From: Paenibacillus sp. FSL W8-0186
Lineage (GTDB): Bacteria; Bacillota; Bacilli; Paenibacillales; Paenibacillaceae
NCBI RefSeq assembly: GCF_037969765.1
Contig: NZ_CP150207.1
Span: forward strand, 558,001-622,000
DNA length: 64,000 bases
Reading direction: 5' to 3'
Below the pieces are notes generated by a model. The model worked only from the letters and a program-made list of their open reading frames with translations. It searched no databases and was not told the origin of the DNA. The first letter of the stretch is position 1, and each line of letters opens with the position of its first letter. Shown here piece after piece: positions 28,940 through 38,684 of the stretch. The position numbers were made by a program, and so were the translations under genes.

Positions 28940-30016
28940 ATGATGGGTATGAAAAAATGGATGAGCTCGATCACCGCGCTGACGATGGCTGCTATGCTCT
29001 TCACGGGCTGCGGATCTGCAGGCGGCAACAATGCCGCACCTGCGAATAACGGAGGCGGGGACGCCGCTCCAGCGAAGCCGCAAGGCAAGCTGACGGTATA
29101 TGTCGGATTCCAGGAAGACCACGCGGTAGCCGCGATCAAGAAGTTCACGGAAGATACAGGCATCGAGGCCAGCATGATCCGGATGTCCGGAGGCGAAATT
29201 CTCGCGAAGGTTCGGGCGGAGCAAGGCAACCCGCAAGCTGACGTGTGGTACGGCGGGCCAGCGGACACGTTCGTGCAAGCGACAGCGGAAGGGCTGCTGC
29301 AGCCGTATACATCGCCGATCGCCGAGAAGGTCGACGCGAAGTATAAGGATCCGGACGGCAACTGGACGGGCATCTATGTAGGGGCGCTTGGTTTTGCTTC
29401 CAATAAGGAGTTTTTGGCGAAAAAAGGCCTGGAAGCTCCAAAGACATGGGAAGACCTGCTTAACCCGGCGTTTAAAGGCGAAATCGTCATGGCGGACCCA
29501 GCTTCCTCCGGTACGGCTTATACGGCGATGTATACCGTGCTGAAGGTGATGGGCAGCGAAGAGAAGGGCTTCGAGTATCTCAGCAAGCTGCATCCGCAAA
29601 TCCAGCAGTATACGACCAGCGGCTCCGCTCCAGGACGGATGGTTGGTATGGGTGAGGCTGGCGTAGGAGTTCTGTTCGCACATGACGTGATCAAGTATCA
29701 GGAGGAAGGCTTCGACAGTCTGGAGCTGACGATTCCTGAGGACGGAACAGGCTACGAGACAGGTGCGATCGGCATTATCAAAAATACGAAAAACGAAGAG
29801 CTTGCACAGAAGTTCGTGGACTGGGCATTGTCTCCGGCAGGCCAAGAGGTCGGCAAAACTGTAGGCAGCTACCAGAACCTGACGAATCCAGATGCGGTAG
29901 GCCCAGAGAAGGCTGTGAAGCTGTCCGATATCAACACGATCGACTACGACGTCGTGGAAGCGGGTAAAGAGCGTCAACGCCTGATCGACAAATGGAGTGT
30001 CGAGGTTAAGAAATAA
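28940..30016 (+). CDS. ABC transporter substrate-binding lipoprotein (AfuA/FbpA-like), copy 1
   Basis: 358 residues. A lipoprotein signal peptide ends in LFTGC (lipidated Cys ~23), followed by a Gly/Asn/Ala linker. The mature domain has a type-II binding-protein fold: KLTVYVGFQEDHAV, WYGGPADTFVQA, SSGTAY and YTTSGSAPGR. These motifs are shared with the iron(III)/AfuA group, some of which bind sugar phosphates instead of iron. The ligand is therefore open. It begins an operon with a fused permease and an ATPase, and has a paralogue at 32930. Confidence 0.9.
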   Translation: MMGMKKWMSSITALTMAAMLFTGCGSAGGNNAAPANNGGGDAAPAKPQGKLTVYVGFQEDHAVAAIKKFTEDTGIEASMIRMSGGEILAKVRAEQGNPQADVWYGGPADTFVQATAEGLLQPYTSPIAEKVDAKYKDPDGNWTGIYVGALGFASNKEFLAKKGLEAPKTWEDLLNPAFKGEIVMADPASSGTAYTAMYTVLKVMGSEEKGFEYLSKLHPQIQQYTTSGSAPGRMVGMGEAGVGVLFAHDVIKYQEEGFDSLELTIPEDGTGYETGAIGIIKNTKNEELAQKFVDWALSPAGQEVGKTVGSYQNLTNPDAVGPEKAVKLSDINTIDYDVVEAGKERQRLIDKWSVEVKK

Positions 30017-30051
30017 CTATCAGTTTGATATTCAGAGAGGAGAGAGCTTGA

Positions 30052-31707
30052 ATGAGCGCCATGTTCAAGAGATTCAAGCGCGAGCCGCTCCTGCCGATTC
30101 TCATCGTGTTGGTCATGCTCTGCTTACTCGTATTTATCGTCTATCCCTTATTCCAAATTGCAAAATCCAGCTTCGTCGGGTCCACCGGCGAAGTTGGCTT
30201 AGAGGGGTATCAGAGAGTGCTGTCCGGGGGCGGGTTGTTCCACGCCCTGGTCAACTCCCTGGTGCTGGCCGTCCTGACGGCGACGTTGTCCACTGCGATT
30301 GCGTATGTTTTTGCCTATACGTTTGCTTATGTAAAGGTACCGTTCAAAAAGCTGTTTAACGGCATTGCCATTCTGCCGGTCATTTCACCGCCGTTTGTCA
30401 TTGCCCTATCCGCCATGCTGCTTCTCGGGAAGCAGGGGCTGATCACCAAGAATTTGCTCGGACTTGAAAATGCGAATATTTACGGGCTGCATGGCCTGGT
30501 GCTTGTTCAGACGCTATCTTTTTTCCCGATTGCCTTCCTGACGCTGTCCGGGCTGCTGCGTTCCATTAGCCCTTCTCTGGAAGAGGCCAGTCAGAACATG
30601 GGGGCCAGCCGGCTGAAGACGTTCCTTAGCGTCACGCTGCCGCTGTCCGTGCCGGGCATCGCCAACGCGTTCCTGCTCGTGTTCGTTCAATCGCTGGCTG
30701 ACTTCGGGAACCCGATGACGATCGGGGGGAACTACTCCACCGTTGCCAGAGAGATCTACTTGCAGGCTGTCGGAAGCTATAACTTGCAGGCCGGTGCCGC
30801 CTTGGCGATGGTATTGCTGACGGTCACGATTATCGTCTATATTCTGCAAAACTTCTGGGTTGGCAAGAAAAGCTATGTTACTGTAACGGGCAAGCCTACC
30901 GGACAGCGGAGAATGATTGAGTCCGGGGCTGTTAAACATGGACTATTCACATTTTGTATGATCATGTCGATTGCTGTTATCGCATTCTATGCTCTCGTAC
31001 CGATCGGTTCGTTCATCAAGCTGTGGGGCATTAACAACAGCCTGACGCTGGATCACTACAAATATGTATTCTCTATAGGACAGAAGGCGATCAAGGATAC
31101 GCTGACGCTCGCCATTGTCGCGACGCCGATCGCGGGATTGCTGGGCATGATCATCGCTTTCCTGATTGTCCGCAAACGTTTCTTTGGTAAAAAAGCTTTG
31201 GAAATCATCAGCATGCTGTCGATCGCAGTGCCGGGTACGGTCATCGGGATCGGGTATATTCTCGCTTTCAACAAAGCGCCATTAGCGCTGACCGGCACAG
31301 GGATCATCATCGTTGCTGCGTTCGTTGTGCGCTCCATGCCGGTGGGCATTCGCTCCGGGGTGGCGGCTCTGCAGCAGATCGATCCGAGCATCGAGGAGGC
31401 AGCGACGAATCTGGGGGCGAGCGGCTCCAAAGTGTTCACGAGCGTTGTGCTGCCGCTGATCAAATCCGCTTTCTTCAGCGGTCTCGTCAACAGCTTCGTC
31501 AAGAGCATGACCGCGATGAGCGCCGTTATTTTCCTCATCTCGGCCAAGTACAACCTCATTACCGCGTCGATTCTGGCGCAGGTGGAGGCCGGCCGGATCG
31601 GCGTCGCCAGCGCCTATTGTACGATCCTGATCCTGATCATGATCGTGGCGCTCATCTTGTTAAACTTGCTTGTGAAATGGATGGGCGGAAAAGAGCGGTC
31701 TGCTTGA
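30052..31707 (+). CDS. ABC transporter permease, two fused membrane domains (FbpB/AfuB-like)
   Basis: 551 residues, with GAGAGGAGAG before the start. Two homologous halves each carry a binding-protein-dependent permease signature (EEASQNMGASRLKTFLSVTL and EEAATNLGASGSKVFTSVVL; the EAA loops that contact the ATPase). This duplicated layout is standard for iron(III)/AfuB-type permeases. It should form the membrane channel for the substrates delivered by the two neighbouring lipoproteins. Confidence 0.93.
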   Translation: MSAMFKRFKREPLLPILIVLVMLCLLVFIVYPLFQIAKSSFVGSTGEVGLEGYQRVLSGGGLFHALVNSLVLAVLTATLSTAIAYVFAYTFAYVKVPFKKLFNGIAILPVISPPFVIALSAMLLLGKQGLITKNLLGLENANIYGLHGLVLVQTLSFFPIAFLTLSGLLRSISPSLEEASQNMGASRLKTFLSVTLPLSVPGIANAFLLVFVQSLADFGNPMTIGGNYSTVAREIYLQAVGSYNLQAGAALAMVLLTVTIIVYILQNFWVGKKSYVTVTGKPTGQRRMIESGAVKHGLFTFCMIMSIAVIAFYALVPIGSFIKLWGINNSLTLDHYKYVFSIGQKAIKDTLTLAIVATPIAGLLGMIIAFLIVRKRFFGKKALEIISMLSIAVPGTVIGIGYILAFNKAPLALTGTGIIIVAAFVVRSMPVGIRSGVAALQQIDPSIEEAATNLGASGSKVFTSVVLPLIKSAFFSGLVNSFVKSMTAMSAVIFLISAKYNLITASILAQVEAGRIGVASAYCTILILIMIVALILLNLLVKWMGGKERSA

Positions 31708-31813
31708 TGAGTGGAGGGTTAGGGGTAGGGTTGATCACTCGGCCCCTTACTCCTTGCTTCGCGGCTATGCTCGCCATTGCCGGTTGGGTTCATCCTTAAG
31801 GAGGTATGTTAAT

Positions 31814-32875
31814 ATGGCTAAATCAGTCACACTTAAAAATATATCCAAAGCCTTCACGAACGATAAAGGCGAGAAATCCTACGCGGTCACCGGGGTCAAC
31901 CTGGAGATCGGGCAGGGAGAGTTCGTAACTCTCCTCGGCCCGTCCGGCTGCGGCAAAACGACCACGCTGCGCATGATCGCCGGATTCGAGGACATCACCG
32001 AGGGGCATATTTACTTCGGAGACGAAGCAGTGGATCAGATTCCGCCGAATAAAAGGGACTGCACCATGGTGTTCCAATCCTATGCTTTGTTCCCGCATCT
32101 GAACGTATTCGACAACATTGCATACGGTCTTAAGATCAAGAAAATGGCCAAGTCAGAAATTAGCTCGAAAGTTGAATCCGTCTTGGATATAATGAATCTA
32201 CAGGATTATCGGGATCGGATGCCAAATCAGCTGTCGGGCGGTCAGCAGCAGCGGGTAGCGCTGGCCCGGGCGCTCGTCATGGAGCCCGGCGTGCTGCTGT
32301 TCGATGAGCCGCTGTCCAACCTCGACGCGAAGCTGCGCCTCGTGATGCGGGATGAAATCCGCCGCATTCAGCAGCAGATCGGCATCACCGCCGTGTACGT
32401 AACGCATGACCAGAGCGAAGCGATGAGCATGAGCGATAAGGTCATCGTCATGAATAAAGGAATGATCGAGCAGGTCGGCACGCCTATGGAGATTTACCAG
32501 CGTCCGAAGACGAAGTTCGTCGCCGATTTCATCGGAACCGCCAACTTTATGGAAGGCACGGTCAAAGGCACGGAAGACGGCAGACTGCTCGTGGAGACAT
32601 CTTCGGGTGTGCTGCGGATTCGCCGCGATGGATACAAAACGGGTGACAAGGTGACTGTGGTGATTCGTCCCGAAGCCGTATCTTTGGCTAAAGGCACCCA
32701 GCACCAGGGCGTCGTGAAGAAAAGCGTGTTCATGGGGCAAACGCAGGAATACGAAGTGCTGCTCGATGGCCAGTTGTTCCAGATTACCGAGCACAACCCG
32801 ATCCAGGAGAAAGTCTACTCGGTCGGTACCTCCGTATCGCTGCAGTTTGCGGAGGACGCCCTTCATGTAATTTAA
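31814..32875 (+). CDS. ABC transporter ATP-binding protein (FbpC/AfuC-like)
   Basis: 353 residues from MAKSVTLKNISKAF, placed by AAGGAGGT eight bases upstream; the longer frame from 31754 has no ribosome site. Walker A GPSGCGKTT (~residues 40-48), signature LSGGQQQRVALARAL, Walker B VLLFDEPLSNLD and switch His in YVTHDQSEAM are all intact. The C-terminal ~110 residues form a TOBE regulatory domain. Drives import by the permease upstream. Confidence 0.95.
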   Translation: MAKSVTLKNISKAFTNDKGEKSYAVTGVNLEIGQGEFVTLLGPSGCGKTTTLRMIAGFEDITEGHIYFGDEAVDQIPPNKRDCTMVFQSYALFPHLNVFDNIAYGLKIKKMAKSEISSKVESVLDIMNLQDYRDRMPNQLSGGQQQRVALARALVMEPGVLLFDEPLSNLDAKLRLVMRDEIRRIQQQIGITAVYVTHDQSEAMSMSDKVIVMNKGMIEQVGTPMEIYQRPKTKFVADFIGTANFMEGTVKGTEDGRLLVETSSGVLRIRRDGYKTGDKVTVVIRPEAVSLAKGTQHQGVVKKSVFMGQTQEYEVLLDGQLFQITEHNPIQEKVYSVGTSVSLQFAEDALHVI

Positions 32876-32929
32876 CTTCAGCCTGCATCCAGAATCGTTG
32901 ACATCATGCCACAGAAAGAAGGGGATTGC

Positions 32930-33958
32930 ATGAAAAAAATAGCCATAGGCGGTTTGCTGCTCTCCCTGCTGATGTCACTATTTCTGTCCGCCTGCGGCAA
33001 GGAGAATTCGGGAACGCTGACCGTGTATGCCGGACTGTACGAAGACCATGCCATTAAAGCGATCGAGACCTTTCAGAAGCAAACCGGGATCAAGGTGAAT
33101 TACGTCAGGATGTCGAACGGAGAGATTTTGTCGAGAATTCGGGCAGAGCGAAATTCACCTAAGGCCAGCATCTGGTTTGGCGGGCCGGCAGATACGTTTA
33201 TCCAGGCCAAGACCGAAGGTCTGCTGGAGCCGTATGTTTCTAAAAATGTCGAAGCCATCCCTCAGGAATATCGCGATCCGGAAGGGTATTGGACGGGCAT
33301 TTACGTGGGCTCGATCGCCTTTGTCTCTAACAAGACATGGCTGCAGGAGGTCGGGCTGCAGGCTCCACAGTCGTGGCAGGATCTGCTGAAGCCGGAATAC
33401 CGGGGCATGATCTCCATGGCTGATCCCCGATCCTCGGGGACGGCTTACACCACGTTGGCTACGCTGGTGCAGCTGTTTGGCGAAGACCAGGCTTTTGACT
33501 ACTTGCGCCAGCTGCATCAGCAGAATGTCATCTACACCACCTCCGGCAGCGTTCCTGGACGTACCGTAGGCATGGGAGAAGTCGGTACGGCCGTCATGTT
33601 CTCCCATGATGCGCTGAAGTTCTACAAAGAGGGCTTTCAAAACCTCATCATCGGCTTCCCGACCGAAGGCACGGGCTACGAGATCGGCGCCGTCGGCATC
33701 ATCAAGGGCGGCCCGCATCAAGAGGAAGCCCGCCAATTCGTCGACTGGGCGCTGACCAAGCAAGCCCAGGAGCTCGGCAAGCAGGTCGGCAACTACCAGC
33801 AGCTCACCAACCGCGACGCTATCGCGCCCGAGGAAGCGATCCCGCTGGAGAAGCTAAACGTCATCCCCTACGACCTCGACTGGGCCGGCCAAAACCGCGA
33901 GCGTCTGATCAACAAATGGACGACCGAGGTGCTGGGAGTGGGTAAGGGGAAGGATTGA
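32930..33958 (+). CDS. ABC transporter substrate-binding lipoprotein, copy 2
   Basis: 342 residues from MKKIAIGGLLL, with AAGAAGGGG upstream. Lipobox LSAC (lipidated Cys ~22). Clearly paralogous to the lipoprotein at 28940 throughout the mature domain (TVYAGLYEDHAIKAIE, WFGGPADTFIQAKTEG, SSGTAYTT, YTTSGSVPGR). Two binding proteins share one permease/ATPase, which may widen the substrate range. Its 3' end is the source of several decayed copies found further right, and the marked drop in GC content begins just after it. Confidence 0.92.
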   Translation: MKKIAIGGLLLSLLMSLFLSACGKENSGTLTVYAGLYEDHAIKAIETFQKQTGIKVNYVRMSNGEILSRIRAERNSPKASIWFGGPADTFIQAKTEGLLEPYVSKNVEAIPQEYRDPEGYWTGIYVGSIAFVSNKTWLQEVGLQAPQSWQDLLKPEYRGMISMADPRSSGTAYTTLATLVQLFGEDQAFDYLRQLHQQNVIYTTSGSVPGRTVGMGEVGTAVMFSHDALKFYKEGFQNLIIGFPTEGTGYEIGAVGIIKGGPHQEEARQFVDWALTKQAQELGKQVGNYQQLTNRDAIAPEEAIPLEKLNVIPYDLDWAGQNRERLINKWTTEVLGVGKGKD

Positions 33959-34007
33959 GGGAGTTTCTGGGAATGGGAATATGGTGAGGGAATGAGAGGC
34001 TGAAGAG

Positions 34008-34050
34008 AGGGCCTAACTACAATGTTGTAGTTAGGCTCTATTTGTTGTTT
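34008..34050 (+). terminator. Terminator of the ABC operon
   Basis: GCCTAACTACAA and TTGTAGTTAGGC (34011-34036) form a perfect 12-base inverted repeat, followed by the T-rich TCTATTTGTTGTTT. A near copy occurs at 41088-41123. Confidence 0.8.
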
Positions 34051-34199
34051 CCTTGATTTTACAAATGGGCTATAATCTTGGGTAATGATGGAGGGTTTTG
34101 GGGGAGGGGGATAGATAGCGAGATGAGGATGATTGATGATTATAATAGGGATTCGAATCCCGCTGAAATTGAAAGGTATGCGAAGTTCTCGAAAAAGGA

Positions 34200-34206
34200 G
34201 TTAGGC
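34200..34206 (+). other. First attC-type right boundary (GTTAGGC)
   Basis: GTTAGGC, followed by GAAAC, matches the integron core GTTRRRY. It sits where AT-rich accessory DNA begins, 44 bases before the first cassette-like gene, and may mark the insertion junction. The match is only seven bases, so the assignment rests on the many related sites downstream. Confidence 0.4.
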
Positions 34207-34249
34207 GAAACTCTCGTAAACCATAAAAACAGTTTAAGGAGCAAGTAGT

Positions 34250-35314
34250 ATGGCAAACCCCAGAGTTTTTGTAAGCTCAACCTGTTATGATTTAGGGGAA
34301 GTGCGAGATAGTCTTTACTCATTTATTAAATCGTATAATTTTGACCCGGTATTAAGTGAAAGAGGGGATGTCTTTTACCATCCGGAATTACATACACATG
34401 ATAGCTGTATAAAAGAAATCGAGAATTGTCAAATTTTTGTGTTAATTATTGGTGGTCGCTTCGGGGGGAATTACATTGCGGATACCTCCCGTTCAATTGT
34501 AAATGCTGAATATATTTCCGCAAGAGAATGCGATAAGCCAGTTTTTTGTTTCATCAAAAGAGAAGTTTACGAAGATCATCGGGTCTATGTAAAGAACAAA
34601 GGAAATAAAAATATTGCAGAAAAAATAGTATACCCATCTATAGAGAACCAGAAGCATGCAATGAAAATATTTGAATTTATTGACGAAGTTAGACATGTAT
34701 CGATAAATAATGGAATATTTCCATTTGAATTTGCCAGAGATATTCAAGAAAGTTTGAGAAAACAATGGTCGGGCATGTTTTATGATTTTCTGACAAGTAG
34801 AAAATATCAGAGAGAATTAGAAACTACTACGAAATTACTTGATCAACTAACACTTGCAAGTCAAAAAACAGAAGAAATGATCAAAAACATTTATATGCAA
34901 TATGATAAAGAATTGATGCCAATTCAAGTGATTAATTACCAAGTTGAAGCTAAGCAATTTTTTGAACGAATATTACGTGAATTTAATATAACTAAAATTA
35001 AGACAATAGATATTGAATCCTTGGCGGAGGTTCCAAATACAATTTCCTGGTTCGAATTTTTAGAGTCTACTGGAACCTTTATCTACGAGCCAGGTCTTGT
35101 CGGAGAAGATTCCAATGGAAATGAAATTTGTGAAGACGTGTTATTTATTAATGGTGGTGTTGGAATAGGAATAGGAGGCCCATCATTTTCAAACAAAAGG
35201 AAAGAGAAGATTAAAAAAATTGAGGGGCTATTTGATGCATATTTGAAGTTGAATAAAGAACAGAGATTAACGCTTTTAAGAGAATTTGCATCAGAGGATA
35301 TTGAGGTCTTTTAA
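34250..35314 (+). CDS. DUF4062 domain protein
   Basis: 354 residues; AAGGAG lies upstream. The N-terminus (PRVFVSSTCYDLGEVRDSLY ... PELHTHDSCIKEIENCQIFV ... GGRFGGNYI) is the DUF4062 domain, a TIR/flavodoxin-like fold often found on NTPase or effector proteins in defence-linked loci. The middle has a predicted helical segment (RKYQRELETTTKLLDQLT). The C-terminal third is unrecognised, with a GGVGIGIGG stretch. Strongly AT-rich compared with the genes to the left. First gene of the cassette-like array; no partner within an operon. Function unknown; an anti-phage role is only inferred from family and context. Confidence 0.85.
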   Translation: MANPRVFVSSTCYDLGEVRDSLYSFIKSYNFDPVLSERGDVFYHPELHTHDSCIKEIENCQIFVLIIGGRFGGNYIADTSRSIVNAEYISARECDKPVFCFIKREVYEDHRVYVKNKGNKNIAEKIVYPSIENQKHAMKIFEFIDEVRHVSINNGIFPFEFARDIQESLRKQWSGMFYDFLTSRKYQRELETTTKLLDQLTLASQKTEEMIKNIYMQYDKELMPIQVINYQVEAKQFFERILREFNITKIKTIDIESLAEVPNTISWFEFLESTGTFIYEPGLVGEDSNGNEICEDVLFINGGVGIGIGGPSFSNKRKEKIKKIEGLFDAYLKLNKEQRLTLLREFASEDIEVF

Positions 35315-35346
35315 TACCATTTTAAATCATTTAAAACAAGAGCTTC

Positions 35347-35490
35347 GCCTAACACCATATACACGCTTCGGCATGAGCCACGGTACGAATCGACGTAGAA
35401 GACTGGGGAGAATCAGCAGGACACATTCATCCCCTTAAGATAAAAACTCCTGATGGGGAAGGAAGTCGAGATTATAAGAAAGTAAGGTGA
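35347..35490 (+). repeat. attC-like element 1
   Basis: The left core GCCTAAC (35347-35353; fits RYYYAAC) is followed by ACCATATACACGC, 33 bases after the DUF4062 stop. The right end GTAAGGTGAAAC (35482-35493) only partly fits GTTRRRY. A CCCC/GGGG hairpin lies inside. Confidence 0.5.
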
Positions 35491-35525
35491 AACATCAAGA
35501 ATCATATTAAAAGAAGGGGATATAA

Positions 35526-36287
35526 TTGAATCATAAATATTATAAGTATTTAAATCAACAACATCATGATATAACCATATGGCGCTATATGGACTTTAGT
35601 AAATTTTTGTCGATTATAGAATCAGGTTCATTATTTTTAACAAAAGTAAATAAAATGAGTGATCTTCTTGAAGGAAAGTATCCTATGAAGACAAGGCAAT
35701 CGTGGGAAAGAGCACATATGCATCTTCCCCAGTTTTTAAGAGATATTATAATCGAGAATCAAACTGAGAATTATAAAAGTCTCAGTGAAACCACATATAT
35801 AAGTTGTTGGAGAGCAGATGATAAAACATCTTATCATATGTGGGATGCATACACGAAAGGAATTGATGGTATTGCAATTAAATCAACAACTAAGCGTTTG
35901 CATGGAGGTCTATTTAAATTTAGAGCTGAAATAGGGTTGCCGGTTCATATAGCCAAGGTATTTTACGTTGATTTTAATAAGGATGCTAGTGCAAATGATT
36001 TGTTAATCTATCAATTTATTAATAAGTCTAAGGATTATCGGCACGAAAAGGAATTTAGAGCAATATTAATGGAAGGGCTTATTCCAACAACTAATTTTAA
36101 TAGAGAAGCTTTAAGAATTAATCATGAAAATGGTATTGGATACCCTGTTGATATTAATTTGTTGATTGATGAAGTTCACATCACTCCATTTGCGTCAAAG
36201 GATTATAAAAGAAATGTTGAAGAATTATTATTGAAATATAATATTAACAAACCAGTTTTTCAAGATGAAGTAATTGATATTTATTGA
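35526..36287 (+). CDS. DUF2971 family protein (first copy)
   Basis: 253 residues with a TTG start placed by AGAAGGGG six bases upstream. IWRYMDFSKFLSIIESGSLFL and CWRADDKTSYHMWDAY, plus YRHEKEFRAI, are typical of DUF2971, a small enzyme-like domain of unknown activity frequently found in mobile and defence-associated DNA. No transmembrane segment. A diverged paralogue lies at 43840. Stands as a single gene between two attC-like elements. Confidence 0.8.
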   Translation: MNHKYYKYLNQQHHDITIWRYMDFSKFLSIIESGSLFLTKVNKMSDLLEGKYPMKTRQSWERAHMHLPQFLRDIIIENQTENYKSLSETTYISCWRADDKTSYHMWDAYTKGIDGIAIKSTTKRLHGGLFKFRAEIGLPVHIAKVFYVDFNKDASANDLLIYQFINKSKDYRHEKEFRAILMEGLIPTTNFNREALRINHENGIGYPVDINLLIDEVHITPFASKDYKRNVEELLLKYNINKPVFQDEVIDIY

Positions 36288-36309
36288 AGGCATTACAATG
36301 AGTGACTCC

Positions 36310-36455
36310 ATGCAACACTATATTCACGCATCGAGCCTAATGTCGGCCGGCAGGAGGCGGTTGGCAGGGAGGACTCAATGAATTCGATTCAAACCTAACA
36401 TTGTATTTACACTGTGGACCGGCCCTGCTAAAGTATTTGAGATGTTTTAAGGAAG
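36310..36455 (+). repeat. attC-like element 2 (two left halves)
   Basis: ATGCAACACTATATTCACGC at 36310-36329 and ACCTAACATTGTATTTACAC at 36393-36412 are two left-type cores in one spacer. GGCCGGC and GGACCGGCCC give internal pairing. The right end is weak (ATGTTTTAAGGAAG near 36442). The double left end suggests two elements merged by deletion. Confidence 0.45.
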
Positions 36456-36536
36456 TATGAAAAGGAAAAGTGCTGAGGTATAAAACAAAGGAATAATAGA
36501 CACACCGTATTTTTTGATACCGAGAGGGGTATAAAG

Positions 36537-38684
36537 ATGAATGATACAGTTCAAAAATTTTCAGAATTTGATAAAGATAGCTTTTTAGATGCGGTAGAAT
36601 CATTAAAGAAATATAGAAGAGCAGACTTGATTGATGATAGGGGGAGAAATTTATTAGATGTCCTCTATACAGACTTACTTCCTAACGATCATATTCTTAA
36701 AAAATCCCTAAGAGACAATACTACTTTTTTAATAGGGAGAAAAGGTACGGGGAAATCAACAATTTTTTTGAAAATGGAAAGAGAATTAAGAAAAAAAAGA
36801 AGTTTCCTACCGTGTTACATAGATGTAAAAACCGTTTTTGAATCTTCTCAAACACAATTAATTAATTTGGATTATTTAAAGGATCAACTTAATCCAGAAG
36901 CATTGTCAAAATACTTGATTGAGAGAACATTTATACAAAATATACTTTTAGAAATCACTAATGAAATAAGTAAAAGGTCCACTTCTTTCTTTGAGAAGAT
37001 CGCAACTAAATTGTCAATAAGTAAATCAGAGGGAGTAAAGCAAAATTTATTAAATTTAAAGCAAAGAATAGAGGATAATGAATTTTTAAAAGAGATTGAG
37101 ATTCCAATATTTCAACAAAGAGATGTTATACAAAGGAAAAGAGATCAGGATACAACACAAAAAACATTAAAGATTGGTTCCTTAGAGTTTAGTAAGAGTA
37201 AAACAATTGGAACAGCAGAAACAAGAATAAAATCAGATTCTGGAATTGAACTATCAAGAAATAGTGTTAATTCATTAGATGTTGAAAATGGATTCTCTGA
37301 TATATTGTTAAAGGTATTTCAAGTAAAAGAGGTCATAACTGAAATTAAAGATATACTTAAAGTAATCGAAATTAAACATTTATTCGTGTTATTAGATGAC
37401 TTATCAGAAATTGATGATGATTCTATTAAAACATTTGTTGATACTATTATTGCACCACTTAACAATTGGTCAGAAGAATTTATTAAATTTAAAGTTGCAG
37501 TTTATCCAAATCGGATTCATTATGGAAAAATTGATCCAGGAAAAATTGATACAATAAACCTTGATTTCTATAATTTATATTCTGAATTTGATAGAAATAA
37601 GATGGAAGAGAGTGCTATAGACTTCACCAGGAGATTGATTGAAAAGAGAATTAAACATTATACTGGAAAAAATCCAGATTACTACTTCGATACATCTAAA
37701 GCCGAGATTACCGAGTATTATGAGTTGCTTTTTCAAGTATCAATGAATGTACCTCGAATCATAGGATATATTTTATCATATTGCCACCAAAACAGATTAA
37801 TATTTGATAAAACAATTACCAAGAATGATATTGAAGTAGCGGCGCAAAAATATTATTTAGATAAAATCAAGCCATTTTTCTTTACAACAACATATTCTTT
37901 GATGTCAATTGATGAGAAAATATCTATTCTTCAATTAAAAGAACTAGTAGAAATACTTGTACAGAAGCTAAGTGATGTTAAAAAAAGGATACAAATAAAG
38001 GAACTTAAAGGATCAATTTACTTACAGAATTACCCGTATTCAAGTCATTTTTATTTTGACCCAAGAATGGAAAAGTTCTTGAGTACATTAGAATTAAATT
38101 ATTTTATTAGTAAATATTCTGAGCAGAGTGACAAAGATGGTAAACAATCTTCTGTATATTGTATTAATTATGGATTAGCAATGGATAGTAACTTACTGTG
38201 GGGGAAGCCAAGAGGCTCAGCCTATAGAAAGTATTTTATTGAAAGACCCTTTAATTTTAATAGATATATAGAAGAATTTTTAAAAAATTCAAAGAAAATT
38301 CATTGTGTTAATCCCGAGTGTAATAAATCATTTAACATGTCAGACTTACCTTTTATAGAATTTAATAATAATAAATGCAATGTGTGTAGCTCCCCTGTTA
38401 TTGTTGAATCAATTTCTGACAGTATCTTGGAGGAAATTAAGGATATTGATTCAACCAAACTTCTTCCTCCTCAAGAGATGAAAATTTTGTTTGAATTATC
38501 AAAATCTGATGAATTTAGATTAGCAAGAGATATTGCAGAAGAGTTAGATTATCATTCTAATTTAGTTGCAAGAAGAGGTAAAATACTCGATGAAAAAGAA
38601 AAATTAATTGAACGTAAAAAAGACACTAAACCTTATAAGTATAGGATAACTAAGAAAGCAAGAGATATATATTTTAAAGAATAG
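36537..38684 (+). CDS. P-loop NTPase (Sll1717-like) with zinc ribbon and C-terminal winged helix
   Basis: 715 residues; GAGAGGGG lies before the ATG. Walker A GRKGTGKST at ~67-75 and a Walker B-like strand LFVLLDDLSEID (~283-294) define a P-loop ATPase resembling the Sll1717 family. A four-cysteine zinc ribbon (CVNPECNK ... CNVCSS) lies at ~592-622. The last ~85 residues look like a winged helix (RLARDIAEELDYHSNLVARR). This pattern suggests an ATP-driven nucleic-acid or protein-sensing switch. Highly AT-rich. It follows DUF4062 and DUF2971 genes, and together they could be a defence module, but each is separated by an attC-like element. Confidence 0.7.
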   Translation: MNDTVQKFSEFDKDSFLDAVESLKKYRRADLIDDRGRNLLDVLYTDLLPNDHILKKSLRDNTTFLIGRKGTGKSTIFLKMERELRKKRSFLPCYIDVKTVFESSQTQLINLDYLKDQLNPEALSKYLIERTFIQNILLEITNEISKRSTSFFEKIATKLSISKSEGVKQNLLNLKQRIEDNEFLKEIEIPIFQQRDVIQRKRDQDTTQKTLKIGSLEFSKSKTIGTAETRIKSDSGIELSRNSVNSLDVENGFSDILLKVFQVKEVITEIKDILKVIEIKHLFVLLDDLSEIDDDSIKTFVDTIIAPLNNWSEEFIKFKVAVYPNRIHYGKIDPGKIDTINLDFYNLYSEFDRNKMEESAIDFTRRLIEKRIKHYTGKNPDYYFDTSKAEITEYYELLFQVSMNVPRIIGYILSYCHQNRLIFDKTITKNDIEVAAQKYYLDKIKPFFFTTTYSLMSIDEKISILQLKELVEILVQKLSDVKKRIQIKELKGSIYLQNYPYSSHFYFDPRMEKFLSTLELNYFISKYSEQSDKDGKQSSVYCINYGLAMDSNLLWGKPRGSAYRKYFIERPFNFNRYIEEFLKNSKKIHCVNPECNKSFNMSDLPFIEFNNNKCNVCSSPVIVESISDSILEEIKDIDSTKLLPPQEMKILFELSKSDEFRLARDIAEELDYHSNLVARRGKILDEKEKLIERKKDTKPYKYRITKKARDIYFKE

